Source: JAJNPS01 sp031378845 (GTDB taxonomy: Bacteria; Pseudomonadota; Alphaproteobacteria; Rhodobacterales; Rhodobacteraceae). Taken from it: a stretch of 64,000 bases of DNA. A program made the position numbers and the translations under genes. The notes under the pieces are model-generated. The model worked only from the letters and a program-made list of their open reading frames with translations, ran no database searches and was not told the DNA's origin. Positions 8,827 to 18,658 of this stretch are shown here, in pieces (within the stretch, counting starts at the first letter, position 1; each line of letters opens with the position of its first letter). The stretch covers positions 227,208 through 291,207 of the forward strand of contig JANNES010000003.1 of NCBI GenBank assembly GCA_031378845.1. Reading direction: 5' to 3'.

Positions 8827-9705
8827 ATGAACACACTGCTCAAAGTCGGCCTCGCCGCCGCCGCCACCATGTTTGCCGGCGCCATCAATGCTACTGTGGC
8901 TGCGGCTCAAGACACCATCCGTTTCGCCGTGACCGATATCGACGGCATGGAATCATTGCAGAGCGAAATGGGCCCGTTCAAGGACGTGTTCGAAAAGGTC
9001 TCGGGGCTGAAAGTCGAATTCTTTGCGGTGTCGGGCCGCACCGTCGCGGTGGAGGCGATGGCTGCGGATCAGGTTGATTTCGTGCTGACCGGTCCTGCCG
9101 AATATGTGGTGTTCAACGCCCGCATGAAGGCGCAGCCAGTGGTGACCTGGAACCGCCCTGACTATTATTCGAACATCGTCGTTCTGGACGCATCACCTGA
9201 ACAAGCCGTGGCAGACCTGAAAGGCAAGAAAATCTCGTTCGGCGAGATCGGCTCCACCTCGCAGCATCTGGCCCCTGCCACTTTGCTGGCTGAGGGTGGC
9301 CTTGTGTACGGCTCCGATTATGAGCCCGTGTTCCTGAACCGCAACGTCGCCGTCGAGGCGTTGATCAAGGGCGAGATTTCGGCAATCGGGCTGAACCGCA
9401 CGCACATCGAATCCATCACCGAAAAATTCCCCGACCAGACGTTCCGCGTGCTGGTCAAGGGCCCGGAACTGCCAAACGATATGATCCTGGCATCCCCGAC
9501 GGTCAGACAGCAAACCATTGATATCGTTCGCAAGGCTTTTGTCGAGCATGGCGACGAAATTCTGGCGGCCGTGACCTCGCAAGAGGCCAATGCCAAGTTC
9601 ATGGGCGGCGGGTTCACTCCCGATGTCACCGATGCCGACTATGATGTCGTACGCAAGATGTATGAAAACGTCGGGGTTACCGAATTTCTCGCCTTTCTCG
9701 AGTGA
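8827..9705 (+). CDS. phnD: Phosphonate-type ABC transporter substrate-binding protein
   Basis: A 292-residue periplasmic binding protein of the PhnD/PtxB family, with a signal peptide ending near residue 27 (TVAAAQ). Typical elements are IRFAVTDIDG, AMAADQVDFVLTGPAEYVVF, KGKKISFGEIGSTSQHLAPATLL and PELPNDMILA. It opens a five-gene rightward operon: phnD, phnC after 7 bp, then phnE, a methyltransferase and phnM. The family binds phosphonates, phosphite or phosphate esters, and the ligand cannot be told from sequence alone. Absence of phnGHIJ in the window means C-P lyase, if used, is encoded elsewhere. Confidence 0.85.
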   Translation: MNTLLKVGLAAAATMFAGAINATVAAAQDTIRFAVTDIDGMESLQSEMGPFKDVFEKVSGLKVEFFAVSGRTVAVEAMAADQVDFVLTGPAEYVVFNARMKAQPVVTWNRPDYYSNIVVLDASPEQAVADLKGKKISFGEIGSTSQHLAPATLLAEGGLVYGSDYEPVFLNRNVAVEALIKGEISAIGLNRTHIESITEKFPDQTFRVLVKGPELPNDMILASPTVRQQTIDIVRKAFVEHGDEILAAVTSQEANAKFMGGGFTPDVTDADYDVVRKMYENVGVTEFLAFLE

Positions 9706-9712
9706 TGGGTCG

Positions 9713-10518
<806 letters not shown>

Positions 10519-10522
<4 letters not shown>

Positions 10523-11319
10523 CCGGGACTGTCGCCGCCCCGCGGCGATTCCAGCACCGTCCCATCCCGGAATACGTTGGCATCATTGTGGTCATCGCGC
10601 TGGTCATCACATCCATCGCCAACACCGCGCCCCCGTTGGACAACCTGCAGCGCGGCCTTGCGCGGCTTGTCTCGCCGTCGGGATTTCTTGCACAGATGTT
10701 CCCGCCGGATCTGAGCCGCGTCGATCGCATCGCGTGGAAACTGCTGGAGACGTTGCAAATGGCTGTCGCCGGTGCGGCGCTCGGGCTGGTCTTTGCGTTC
10801 CCTTTTGCGATCCTTGCGACCGACCGTCTGTCGCCGCACCCCGTCGTCAAGATCATCGCGCGGGGCCTCATTGCGTTTTTCCGCACTGTGCCGGATCTGG
10901 TCTGGGCGATCTTTTTCATCATTGTCGTGGGGCTTGGCCCCGCCGCCGGGGTGCTGGCGCTGATGATCGACAAGATCGGCTTTGCGGGCCGCTTTTTCGC
11001 CGAAGCGATGGAAGAGGCCGACACCGGCCCGCAAGACGCGCTGCGCGCCATCGGGGCCAGCCGCATGGGCATCATCTTTTCCGCCGTCGTTCCTGCGTGC
11101 CTGCCATCTTTTACCGCCACATCCCTGTTCGCGCTGGAAAAATCCGTGCGCGGCTCGGCCGCTTTGGGCCTGGTCGGGGCGGGCGGCATCGGGGTGGATC
11201 TGAAGGTCGCGTTTGATCTTTTCAACTACGACGAGGCGCTGACCATCATCTTGATGATGCTGATCCTCGTCGTGGCGGTGGAGCAGGGCAGCAACTGGAT
11301 CCGCGCCAAACTCATCTGA
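10519..11319 (+). CDS. phnE: Phosphonate-type ABC transporter permease
   Basis: A 266-residue inner-membrane permease with about six hydrophobic segments (first near residues 20-35). The EAA coupling loop is EADTGPQDALRAIGASRMGIIF near residue 175, and the stretch VRGSAALGLVGAGGIGVDL is typical of PhnE. Only one phnE copy is present, where many relatives have two. The start overlaps phnC by 4 bp, and 11 bp separate it from the methyltransferase gene. Confidence 0.88.
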
Positions 11320-11330
11320 AAGGCGGCACG

Positions 11331-11984
11331 ATGACGACCGACACGGCGCATCAGTACTGGAACGACCAATGGGCGATGGTGGACGCACCTTCGAAATGGG
11401 CGAGGCCCGAACCCGAAGTGATGGCCCATGCAGAAAACCTCGCCCCCCGCGCGCGCATCCTGGATCTGGGCGCCGGGATCGGGCGGCATGCGCTGGCCAT
11501 GGCACGGATGGGCTTTGCGGTCTCGGCGCTTGATGCCGCACCCGCATCGCTGGCAGCCATCCGTGCGGCAAGCAAAGGGCTTCAGATCGACCTGCATCAA
11601 GCAACGATGACCACCCTGCCGTTTGCCGACGCCAGCTTTGACCATGTGCTGTCGTGGAACGTGATCTATCACGGGGATGAGACCATCGTCGCCCAGTCCA
11701 TTGCCGAAATCAGGCGCGTCGTGAAACCCGGCGGCACCTTCATGGGCACAATGCTGTCGGCCCGCCGCCTGCCGGTGGAACAGGCCAAGGCGCGGGGCAC
11801 CGAATTATCGCGCAACACCTGGGTGTTTGACGGCCCGGGCGACAAGGCGCACCCGCATTACTTTTGCAATGCCGGTGATCTTGTGGCGCTGTTTTCCGGC
11901 TTTGAGGTCCTTTCCCTCCGCGACCAGATCCACGATACACCGGGGTCCTGGCACTGGCACCTTCTGGCGGAGCGTCTGGCATGA
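11331..11984 (+). CDS. Class I SAM-dependent methyltransferase in the phn operon
   Basis: A 217-residue Rossmann methyltransferase. Motif I is ILDLGAGIGRHALAMARMG near residue 43, the acidic end of strand 2 is VSALDAAP, motif III is FADASFDHVLSWNVIYH, and the post-I motif VVKPGGTFMGTMLS follows. The fold resembles the UbiE/TehB group. It lies between phnE and phnM with a 4-bp overlap to phnM, so it is an integral operon member and not a random neighbour. The methyl acceptor is unknown; a phosphonate or phosphate ester imported by PhnCDE is a reasonable guess, a stand-alone detoxifying enzyme is the alternative. Confidence 0.8.
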   Translation: MTTDTAHQYWNDQWAMVDAPSKWARPEPEVMAHAENLAPRARILDLGAGIGRHALAMARMGFAVSALDAAPASLAAIRAASKGLQIDLHQATMTTLPFADASFDHVLSWNVIYHGDETIVAQSIAEIRRVVKPGGTFMGTMLSARRLPVEQAKARGTELSRNTWVFDGPGDKAHPHYFCNAGDLVALFSGFEVLSLRDQIHDTPGSWHWHLLAERLA

Positions 11985-13207
11985 CGAACAGCGGCGGTCC
12001 CGTCATCTTCGAAGGCGCACAGGTGATCCTTCCCGGTGAAATCGCACGCGTCTCTGTCCGCACCGAAGGCGGTCGCATTACCGGCCTTGACGCCCCCACC
12101 GACGGGGCACGCGTCATCAGCGCCTCAGGCATGATCATCGCCCCAGCGCTGGTCGACATCCACGGCGACGCCTTTGAACGCCAGATCATGCCACGCCCCG
12201 GCGTCGCCCTGCCCCTTGATGCGGCCCTTCTGGAAACCGACCGCCAGCTTGCCGCCAATGGTATTGCCACCGCCTATCACGCCTTGACGCTGGGCTGGGA
12301 GCCAGGCCTGCGTTCGGTCGAAACCGGCTGGCAGGTGCATGACACGCTGCGCCGTCTTGCCCCGCGCCTGACCGTCGAGAACCGCCTGCAACTGCGGTGG
12401 GAGACGTTTTGCCATGAGGCGATGACCTTGATCGAAGCGGCCTTGCATTCCCCCCTCACCCCTTCGATCGCCTTTAACGACCACACGACGATGGCCTTGT
12501 TGCACCCCGATGTGCCGATCCAGGAAAGGCCATTTGACTTTGGTCCGGACTTTCCCGTCACCGACATCGACGGCCCCCGCTTTGCCGAGAAAATGGGCGA
12601 ACGCGCCAAACGCGCAAACATGACCAACGCGGCCTTTGTCGACCTGATCGGGTCGATCTGGGCACGCCGCCCGGAGGTGCCGGGATGGATCGACAAAATC
12701 GCCGCCAAGGGTCGCGCCGTGGGGGCCCCGATGCTCAGCCATGACGACACCCAAGAAGAAACCCGCGCGTTTTTCCGCGCCCGGGGCGCGCGCATCTCGG
12801 AATTTCCGATGAACCGGCGGACGGCCGACTTTGCCCGCGCGGGCGATGACGCCATCGTCTTTGGCGCGCCCAATGCCGCGCGGGGCGGCAGTCATCTCGG
12901 TTCTGTCGCAGCGTCGGACATGATCCGCGCGGGGCTGTGCGACATACTGGCATCGGACTACTACTATCCGGCGATGCTGGCCGCCATCGCGCGCCTTCGC
13001 GCCGATCACGTCGGCCCGCTTGAGGCGCTGTGGCCCTTGGTCTCAGCCAATCCTGCGCGCGCTTCGGGGCTGACGGATCGCGGCCAGATTGCGCCGGATT
13101 ATCGCGCGGATCTGGTCGTCATGGACTGGCCCGATGGCGGTCTGCCGGCCATACGCCAGACCTGGGTCGCGGGTCGCTGCGCCTATGCCACGACGCCGCA
13201 CGGCTAG
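11981..13207 (+). CDS. phnM: PhnM-like metal-dependent hydrolase (ribosyl-phosphonate triphosphate diphosphatase family)
   Basis: A 408-residue amidohydrolase-fold protein. PhnM in the C-P lyase pathway removes pyrophosphate from alpha-D-ribose 1-methylphosphonate 5-triphosphate. Family marks are APALVDIHGDAFERQIMPRPG near residue 55, FNDHTTMALL near residue 166, LSHDDTQEET near 250, FGAPNAARGGSH near 292 and ILASDYYYPAML near 325. The metal motif reads HGD where classical amidohydrolases have HxH. Last gene of the operon; it ends 1 bp before the convergent acetyltransferase gene. Without phnGHIJ here, its real substrate may differ from the classical one. Confidence 0.8.
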   Translation: MTNSGGPVIFEGAQVILPGEIARVSVRTEGGRITGLDAPTDGARVISASGMIIAPALVDIHGDAFERQIMPRPGVALPLDAALLETDRQLAANGIATAYHALTLGWEPGLRSVETGWQVHDTLRRLAPRLTVENRLQLRWETFCHEAMTLIEAALHSPLTPSIAFNDHTTMALLHPDVPIQERPFDFGPDFPVTDIDGPRFAEKMGERAKRANMTNAAFVDLIGSIWARRPEVPGWIDKIAAKGRAVGAPMLSHDDTQEETRAFFRARGARISEFPMNRRTADFARAGDDAIVFGAPNAARGGSHLGSVAASDMIRAGLCDILASDYYYPAMLAAIARLRADHVGPLEALWPLVSANPARASGLTDRGQIAPDYRADLVVMDWPDGGLPAIRQTWVAGRCAYATTPHG

Positions 13208-13915
13208 TCAACGTTTGAGAATGTAAGCGTGCGCTTGCAGGTCATAGCCGGTGATCCGATACCCTTCCGCAAACCGCTGCATCAGCGTCGCGCGCAGATC
13301 CAGCCGCAACACCAGTGCCTGTGCCTGATCGTCGACCAGCAGCCGCGCAAAGTCGCGCGCAACGGGCACCCGCAAAGACGCCGTGTCCGCCCGCAACGCC
13401 TGCCCCGCAGCGCGTCGTCTGACACCGGCTGCGTTCAGATGCCAGTCCACCAGCAAACGATCCGACGGCACACCTTGGTTGATGCCGGGCATCTCGCCGT
13501 AATAATCGGGATGATACGTCGCCGCCGTGCCACCCAGACGGGCGATGTTCAGGCTGGCATTGACGTGGCGCAAGGGATCAAAGGTCCAGCGGACATGTGC
13601 AATCCCGCGCGCAAGGCACCAGTCGCGCTGATACCATTTCAGCGCCAGTCCCAGCCCGAGTCCGCGCGCCTCGGGATGGGTGGCCAGCCGGTGCGAATGC
13701 TGGACGCGGCGGTCACGGGTCGGAAAGGCAAAGACATAGCCCAGCATGCGCCCCGCGCGGAACGCACCTGCCGCCAGACCACCTTCGGCGACGATCACCA
13801 TCATGAGGTCCGCCGGATCGACCTTGTCACCGGGACCCCAGACATCCGATTGCAGGGTCTCGGCGGCCAGAAACTCGGTCATGCCCACCAGATCGCGGAT
13901 CACGACATCGGTCAT
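13208..13915 (-). CDS. GNAT-family acyltransferase, candidate amino-acid N-succinyltransferase
   Basis: A 235-residue protein of the predicted GNAT group often found beside N-acylamino acid racemases. The acyl-CoA binding segment is THPEARGLGLGLALKWYQRDWCLARG near residue 78-100, and RWTFDPLRHVNASLNIARLG is a strongly conserved patch of this group. Its start overlaps the stop of the upstream racemase gene (ATGA at 13912-13915), so the two are co-translated. In Geobacillus a succinyltransferase of this type, an N-succinylamino acid racemase and a desuccinylase together turn D- into L-amino acids; transfer of that model here is inference. No desuccinylase is present in the window. Confidence 0.75.
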   Translation of the reverse strand: MTDVVIRDLVGMTEFLAAETLQSDVWGPGDKVDPADLMMVIVAEGGLAAGAFRAGRMLGYVFAFPTRDRRVQHSHRLATHPEARGLGLGLALKWYQRDWCLARGIAHVRWTFDPLRHVNASLNIARLGGTAATYHPDYYGEMPGINQGVPSDRLLVDWHLNAAGVRRRAAGQALRADTASLRVPVARDFARLLVDDQAQALVLRLDLRATLMQRFAEGYRITGYDLQAHAYILKR

Positions 13916-15036
13916 GGTGCAAAGGTTTCGGTCGCATGCGTCATTGCCGCCAGATAGTCGCGGTCCAGCGTCACACCGATCCCGGGCCCCTCGGGCACCG
14001 GCATTCGGCCCGCCGTCGCCTCAAGCTTTTGTTCGACGATGTCGCGGGTGAAATAGCGGCTGGCCGATGAGGTATCGCCGGGCTTGGTAAAGTTGGGCAG
14101 CGTCGAGAGGTGAATGTTGTGCGCCCGGCCAATGCCTGACTCCAGCATGCCGCCGCACCAGACCGGGACGTGATGGGCGGCGCAGACATCATGGATGCGC
14201 AAACTTTCAAGCAGCCCGCCGCAACGGCCTGCCTTGATGTTTACGACCCGCGTGGCGTCCATCGCGATGGCCTGCCGCGCCTCGACCGCCGAGCGGATGC
14301 TTTCATCGAGGCAGATCGATGTGCCCAGGCGTGCCTGCAAGGTGGCGTGATCGACCATGTCGTTCCACGCCAGCGGCTGCTCGATATAGTCGAGGTCAAA
14401 CGCGTCCATCTGCTGCAAAAGACGCGTATCGGCCAGCGTGTAGCAGCAATTGGCATCGACGCTCAGATGCACGTCCGCAAACGCCGCTCGAACTGCCGCC
14501 AGCATCGCCAGATCATGGCCGGGCATCACCTTGAGCTTGATGCGCTTGTAGCCTTGATCGACATGCGCCCGCACCCGGTCAATCGTGTCCGCAATCGGCC
14601 CGATCCCGAGCGACACGCCGACATCGACCGCCGTCCCGCTGCCCCCGAGCAACGTCTTGAGCGGCAGGTTCAGCGACTTGGCCCAAAGGTCCCAGAACGC
14701 CATGTCGACCATCGCCTTGGTCATGTAATGCCCACGCCACGGCATCAGCACCCGCGCCAATGCGGCAGGATTTTCAAAGCTTTGCCCGACGATGCGCGGC
14801 AACAGGACCGTCCGAAGCAGATCCATTCCCCCGGCAATCGTCTCGTCCAGATAGTCCGGCGTGGGGTCCATCACGCCCTCGCCATAGCCCTCCAGCCGAT
14901 CCGACCGCAATGTCAGCAGTGGAAAGACTTTTTCCGTCATTGTGCCGGTCGAGATCACAAAGGGGTGCAGCAAAGGCAGGCGGACCAGCCGCAGCTCTGC
15001 CTCGTGGATATGCAACGGCGCGGCTGAAGGGGTCAT
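13912..15036 (-). CDS. N-acylamino acid racemase / o-succinylbenzoate synthase family protein
   Basis: A 374-residue enolase-superfamily protein of the MenC/NAAAR branch. The start at 15036 (MTPSAAPLHIHEAELRLVRL) follows AAGGTG. N-terminal capping domain residues 1-130; barrel domain with KxK at IKLKV (near residue 165), metal ligands in LSVDANCCY, IEQPL and LDESI, and the catalytic lysine in NIKAGRCGGL near 262. No other menaquinone genes are seen, and the partner GNAT gene overlaps it, both of which favour racemase over synthase. The pair diverges from an RpiR regulator and a peptide transporter operon, suggesting use of D-amino acid containing peptides. Confidence 0.8.
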   Translation of the reverse strand: MTPSAAPLHIHEAELRLVRLPLLHPFVISTGTMTEKVFPLLTLRSDRLEGYGEGVMDPTPDYLDETIAGGMDLLRTVLLPRIVGQSFENPAALARVLMPWRGHYMTKAMVDMAFWDLWAKSLNLPLKTLLGGSGTAVDVGVSLGIGPIADTIDRVRAHVDQGYKRIKLKVMPGHDLAMLAAVRAAFADVHLSVDANCCYTLADTRLLQQMDAFDLDYIEQPLAWNDMVDHATLQARLGTSICLDESIRSAVEARQAIAMDATRVVNIKAGRCGGLLESLRIHDVCAAHHVPVWCGGMLESGIGRAHNIHLSTLPNFTKPGDTSSASRYFTRDIVEQKLEATAGRMPVPEGPGIGVTLDRDYLAAMTHATETFAP

Positions 15037-15154
15037 GGCGTCACCTTGTGCTGATCGCCGCAGCCTAGGCGAAAGATAGTTTTCTTGCAAGATTGACCGT
15101 TAGAAATTTTACTGTCAGATTAATGTATCAACTCTGCGAAGGTGAAGCCGAATC
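15037..15154. promoter_or_regulatory. Divergent promoter region with a GAAA-N6-TTTC dyad
   Basis: This 118-bp spacer is clearly more AT-rich than its neighbours and separates the racemase gene from the rpiR-type gene. It holds a dyad GAAA-GATAGT-TTTC at 15071-15084 and a nearby GAAATTTT at 15103-15110. RpiR proteins often bind A/T-flanked dyads, so these are candidate operator sites. No confident -10/-35 pair can be named. Confidence 0.35.
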
Positions 15155-16066
15155 GTGGATGCCAAAACCAAGGTCATGACCAAAGGCGATTTGCGCGACC
15201 GTCTGTCGGCAAGCATGGACCATGCGACCAAGGCCGAGGCCACCATTGCCAGCTACATGCTGACCAACCTCAAAAGCCTGCCATTCGAGACCGCCGCTTC
15301 TGTCGCACAACGCATCGGCGTGTCCGAGGCCTCCATCGGGCGTTATTGCCGGCTGATCGGTTTTCAACATTTCAAGTCACTCAAGGCGCAGCTGCAGGCC
15401 GATCTGGGCGACAAGGCCTGGCTTATCGGTGACCGGCTGCGCGACTTTCACCAGCGCTCGCAACGCGGTGGTGCCGAGGCCGCCCGCGCGCTGGAACTGG
15501 AACTTGCCGCCATCGTTGCGGTGCACGAGATTGCGCATACACCGGAATTTGCCACCTGCATCGCGCGGCTTGCCAGCTGCAATTCGGTGCATGTGGCGGG
15601 CTTTCAGACCGAACGCTATCTGGCTGCGCAACTGGCGCACGGGCTGCAATACCTGCGCCCCGGCGTGCATCTGGCCGATCTTTCAGGCGGCAACTTTGCC
15701 GACGTTCTGCTCGACAATCCCGACCGCTCGTGTCTCGTCCTGATCGACGCCCGCCGCTATTCGCGGCATACCCAAAAGCTTGCAACACAGGCAAAGGCGC
15801 GCGGCATGCCCGTTACTCTGATCACCGATCCCTACTGCGACTGGGGCCGCGCCTTGGCCTCGGAAATGTTTGCCGTGCCGACCGACGTCAATCACTTCTG
15901 GGATGCCACTTCGGTCATGTCAAGCCTGATCGGGCAAATGGTCAACGGCGTTTTCAACCAACTGGGGGCCGAAGTGGAAACACGGATGGCCCAGGTTTCC
16001 TCACTTTACAGCGACTTCATCGGGCACACTGGCGACGCCCGACATACGCGTCCAACCAATAAATAA
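15155..16066 (+). CDS. MurR/RpiR-family transcriptional regulator
   Basis: A 303-residue regulator. The N-terminal HTH_6 domain (residues ~10-85) contains AEATIASYMLTNLKSLPFETAASVAQRIGVSEASIGRYCRLIGF in the usual order. The C-terminal SIS domain (from ~120) contains VHVAGFQTERYLAAQLAHGL and CLVLIDARRYSRHTQKLATQA. A second Met at residue 8 is an alternative start. It lies directly upstream of the peptide ABC operon and diverges from the racemase/GNAT pair, so it probably controls both. SIS domains of this family usually sense phosphosugars or amino sugars, which would fit cell-wall derived ligands; this is inference. Confidence 0.85.
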   Translation: MDAKTKVMTKGDLRDRLSASMDHATKAEATIASYMLTNLKSLPFETAASVAQRIGVSEASIGRYCRLIGFQHFKSLKAQLQADLGDKAWLIGDRLRDFHQRSQRGGAEAARALELELAAIVAVHEIAHTPEFATCIARLASCNSVHVAGFQTERYLAAQLAHGLQYLRPGVHLADLSGGNFADVLLDNPDRSCLVLIDARRYSRHTQKLATQAKARGMPVTLITDPYCDWGRALASEMFAVPTDVNHFWDATSVMSSLIGQMVNGVFNQLGAEVETRMAQVSSLYSDFIGHTGDARHTRPTNK

Positions 16067-16090
16067 ACGAACAACAACAAGGGTGTTTCC

Positions 16091-17671
16091 ATGACCATGC
16101 GGTTTCGACACGCGGCTCTTGCCGCGACGGCAAGCTATTTCGCACTGCTGGGCGCAAGTTCTGCAGTCCTGGCCCAGGAGGCGATCTTTGTACTCCCCCT
16201 CTCCGAGGTCGGGGTGCCGAGCTATGACATCATCCGCCAAGGCAACACCAATCTTGGCGCTTACATGATCTACGACACGATGCTCGTGCAGGACGCCGAC
16301 CAGTCCTTCCACCCCGGCCTCGCCACCTCGTGGACCGAGGCCGCGGATGGCATGTCATGGACCTTTGAGATCAAGCCCGGCGTCACCTTCCACAACGGCG
16401 AGCCGCTGACGGCAGCCGCCATCGTCGCCTGGCTTGGTTTTTTTGCCGACAGCGACAACGCCTTTACCACCCAGTCCATCGCCAAGGCCGAGGCGACCGG
16501 CGAGATGACCGTCACGCTGACAATGAAGAACCCCGACCCGAACCTTCTGTTCAACCTCGCCTCCAGCACGATGGGCGTGATCGAGCCCAAGGCCTATGTC
16601 GCGATGGGCGAGGATTACGGCGTCACAGACGCGGTCGGCACCGGCCCCTTCAAGATGGAAAGTTTTGCCATCGGCTCGGAAACGGTCCTTGTGCGCAACG
16701 ACGACTACACCTGGGGATCAGACCTTGCCGACAACAAGGGCCCGGCCAAGATCTCCCGCATCACCTTGCGCGAAATCGCCGAGGACAGCACCGCGTTTCT
16801 GGAACTGAAGACCGGCGGCGTCGACATGCTGATGTCGGTCCCGACCGATTTTCTGGGCGAGCTGGCCAAAGAGCCCGCGATCAGCACACTGACCCTGCCG
16901 GGCCTCGAGGTCGTCTACATGCCGATCAACGTGACCAAGGCACCCTTTGACGACATCAAGGTCCGCGAAGCTGTCGCCTTTGCCGTAAACCAGCAAGAGA
17001 TCCTCGACGCCGTCTATGGCGGTGTCGGTGCCGTGGCCAACCAGTTCCTGATCTCCTCGCTGCCCGAAAGCCAGGTCGATCCGAAGTATCTGATCAGCTA
17101 TGATCCGGCCAAATCAGCCGCGTTGCTGGAAGAAGCAGGCTGGGTCATGGGCGCTGACGGCGTCCGCGCCAAGGACGGCGCGCCGCTGACGATCAGTCTG
17201 TGGACCCAAAGCGACGGCTCTTTCCGTCGCCTCGCCGAGGTCGTGCAGGCCGAACTCAAGGCCGTCGGCGTAGCGGCGGAGATCACGACGTTCGACAGCT
17301 CCACCATCCGCGACCAGTACAAGACCGGTGAGCAACAGCTGGCGGTCCGGTCCTACTGGTGGGGCAATGCCGACATCGTCGACTGGTTCTTTGGCGGTGA
17401 CCGTCTGGGCTATCCGAACGTTTCGATGTTCAACGATCCCAAGGCCGAAACCCTGCGTGCAGCCTCGATGACCGGCTCAAAGAACAGCGCCGAGCGGATT
17501 GCCAACTTCAAGGCCTATCACGAATACGTCCTGTCGCAGTTTGCCTTTGCGCCGATCTATCAGCCGGTTCAGAACATCGGCTACAACAAGGAACGCATCA
17601 TGATGCCGGCCGTGATCCGTGCGCCCCGCATCACCGGGCAGACCATCCTGTCGATGGAAGTCATCGAATAG
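16091..17671 (+). CDS. Peptide ABC transporter substrate-binding protein (family 5, DppA/OppA type)
   Basis: A 526-residue periplasmic binding protein with a signal peptide cleaved near residue 29 (SSAVLAQEA). Family 5 elements include HPGLATSWTEAADGMSWTFEIKPGVTFHNGEPLTA near residue 75 and DIKVREAVAFAVNQQEIL near 295. It starts 24 bp after the rpiR-type gene and begins a five-gene ABC operon with two permeases and two ATPases. Likely ligands are di- or oligopeptides; the linked N-acylamino acid racemase makes D-residue containing or modified peptides attractive. Glutathione or opine types are alternatives. Confidence 0.85.
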   Translation: MTMRFRHAALAATASYFALLGASSAVLAQEAIFVLPLSEVGVPSYDIIRQGNTNLGAYMIYDTMLVQDADQSFHPGLATSWTEAADGMSWTFEIKPGVTFHNGEPLTAAAIVAWLGFFADSDNAFTTQSIAKAEATGEMTVTLTMKNPDPNLLFNLASSTMGVIEPKAYVAMGEDYGVTDAVGTGPFKMESFAIGSETVLVRNDDYTWGSDLADNKGPAKISRITLREIAEDSTAFLELKTGGVDMLMSVPTDFLGELAKEPAISTLTLPGLEVVYMPINVTKAPFDDIKVREAVAFAVNQQEILDAVYGGVGAVANQFLISSLPESQVDPKYLISYDPAKSAALLEEAGWVMGADGVRAKDGAPLTISLWTQSDGSFRRLAEVVQAELKAVGVAAEITTFDSSTIRDQYKTGEQQLAVRSYWWGNADIVDWFFGGDRLGYPNVSMFNDPKAETLRAASMTGSKNSAERIANFKAYHEYVLSQFAFAPIYQPVQNIGYNKERIMMPAVIRAPRITGQTILSMEVIE

Positions 17672-17731
17672 ACCGATCACGGCGCTTTGCGGTCGCCCCG
17701 CAAAGCGCGTCCCCTTTCGCGGAGTCTTGCG

Positions 17732-18658
17732 ATGATCGGCTATTTGATCAAACGACTGCTGATGCTGATCCCGGTCTTTTTCGCCGTTTCCATCATCATC
17801 TTTGCGATCATCCACCTGATCCCCGGCGACCCGGTAGACAGCCTTTTGAAGGTCGGCTCCAGCCCCGCCCAGCGCGCCATCATCGAGGTGCGGTACGGCT
17901 TGGACAAACCCCTGCCGGTGCAATATGCGATCTGGCTCGGCAACCTTTTGACCGGTGATCTGGGCACCGCGATTGTGGGCCGTCGCCCCGTTGCCGACCT
18001 CGTCATGCAGGCCCTGCCCTATTCGCTGGCGCTGGGCGGCTTTGCGCTTTTGTTCTCGACCGTGGTCGGACTGGTTCTGGGTGTGATCGCCGCCCTGAAC
18101 CGCGACACCTTGATTGACCAGATCGTCATGGGCGGGGTTCTCTTGGGGTCCACCGTACCCAGCTTTTGGCTTGGCCTGCTGATGATCCTTGCCTTTGCGG
18201 TCTATTTCCCGTGGTTTCCGGTCTCTGGCGCGCGGGGCTGGTCCTCGCTGGTGCTGCCGGTCCTGACCATCGGCCTTGGCGGTATGGCGCTGGTTGCCCG
18301 CGTGACGCGGATCGAGATGATCGACGTCGGGCGGCGGGATTTCGTGATGCTGCTGCACGCCAAGGGCTTGCATCCGATGCGGATCGCCTTGGTGCATGTG
18401 CTGCGCCATGTCTTGATCCCGGTGGTCACGATCCTGGCGCTGCGCATCGGCTGGGTGCTCGGCGGGGCGGTCACCGTCGAGGTGGTCTTTGCGCGCCCCG
18501 GTCTTGGCACGCTCTTGATCAAGGCGCTGAACCAGCATGACTATCCCGTGGTGCAGGCCTGCCTCTTGATGCTGGCGATGGCGGTGATGCTGGGCACGCT
18601 TCTGGGCGATATCTTGCAGGCTGCGATGGACCCGCGTGTCCGGGCGGCACTGGCATGA
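17732..18658 (+). CDS. Peptide ABC transporter permease (DppB type)
   Basis: A 308-residue inner-membrane permease. The start at 17732 (MIGYLIKRLLMLIPVFFAVS) is chosen because this N-terminus is canonical for DppB; an earlier in-frame Met adds 15 basic residues without homology. HLIPGDPVDSLL, RYGLDKPLPVQYAIWLGNLLTGDLG and the EAA-like loop near residue 215 (LHAKGLHPMRIALVHVLRHVLIP) are seen. It overlaps the next permease start by 4 bp. Confidence 0.88.
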   Translation: MIGYLIKRLLMLIPVFFAVSIIIFAIIHLIPGDPVDSLLKVGSSPAQRAIIEVRYGLDKPLPVQYAIWLGNLLTGDLGTAIVGRRPVADLVMQALPYSLALGGFALLFSTVVGLVLGVIAALNRDTLIDQIVMGGVLLGSTVPSFWLGLLMILAFAVYFPWFPVSGARGWSSLVLPVLTIGLGGMALVARVTRIEMIDVGRRDFVMLLHAKGLHPMRIALVHVLRHVLIPVVTILALRIGWVLGGAVTVEVVFARPGLGTLLIKALNQHDYPVVQACLLMLAMAVMLGTLLGDILQAAMDPRVRAALA

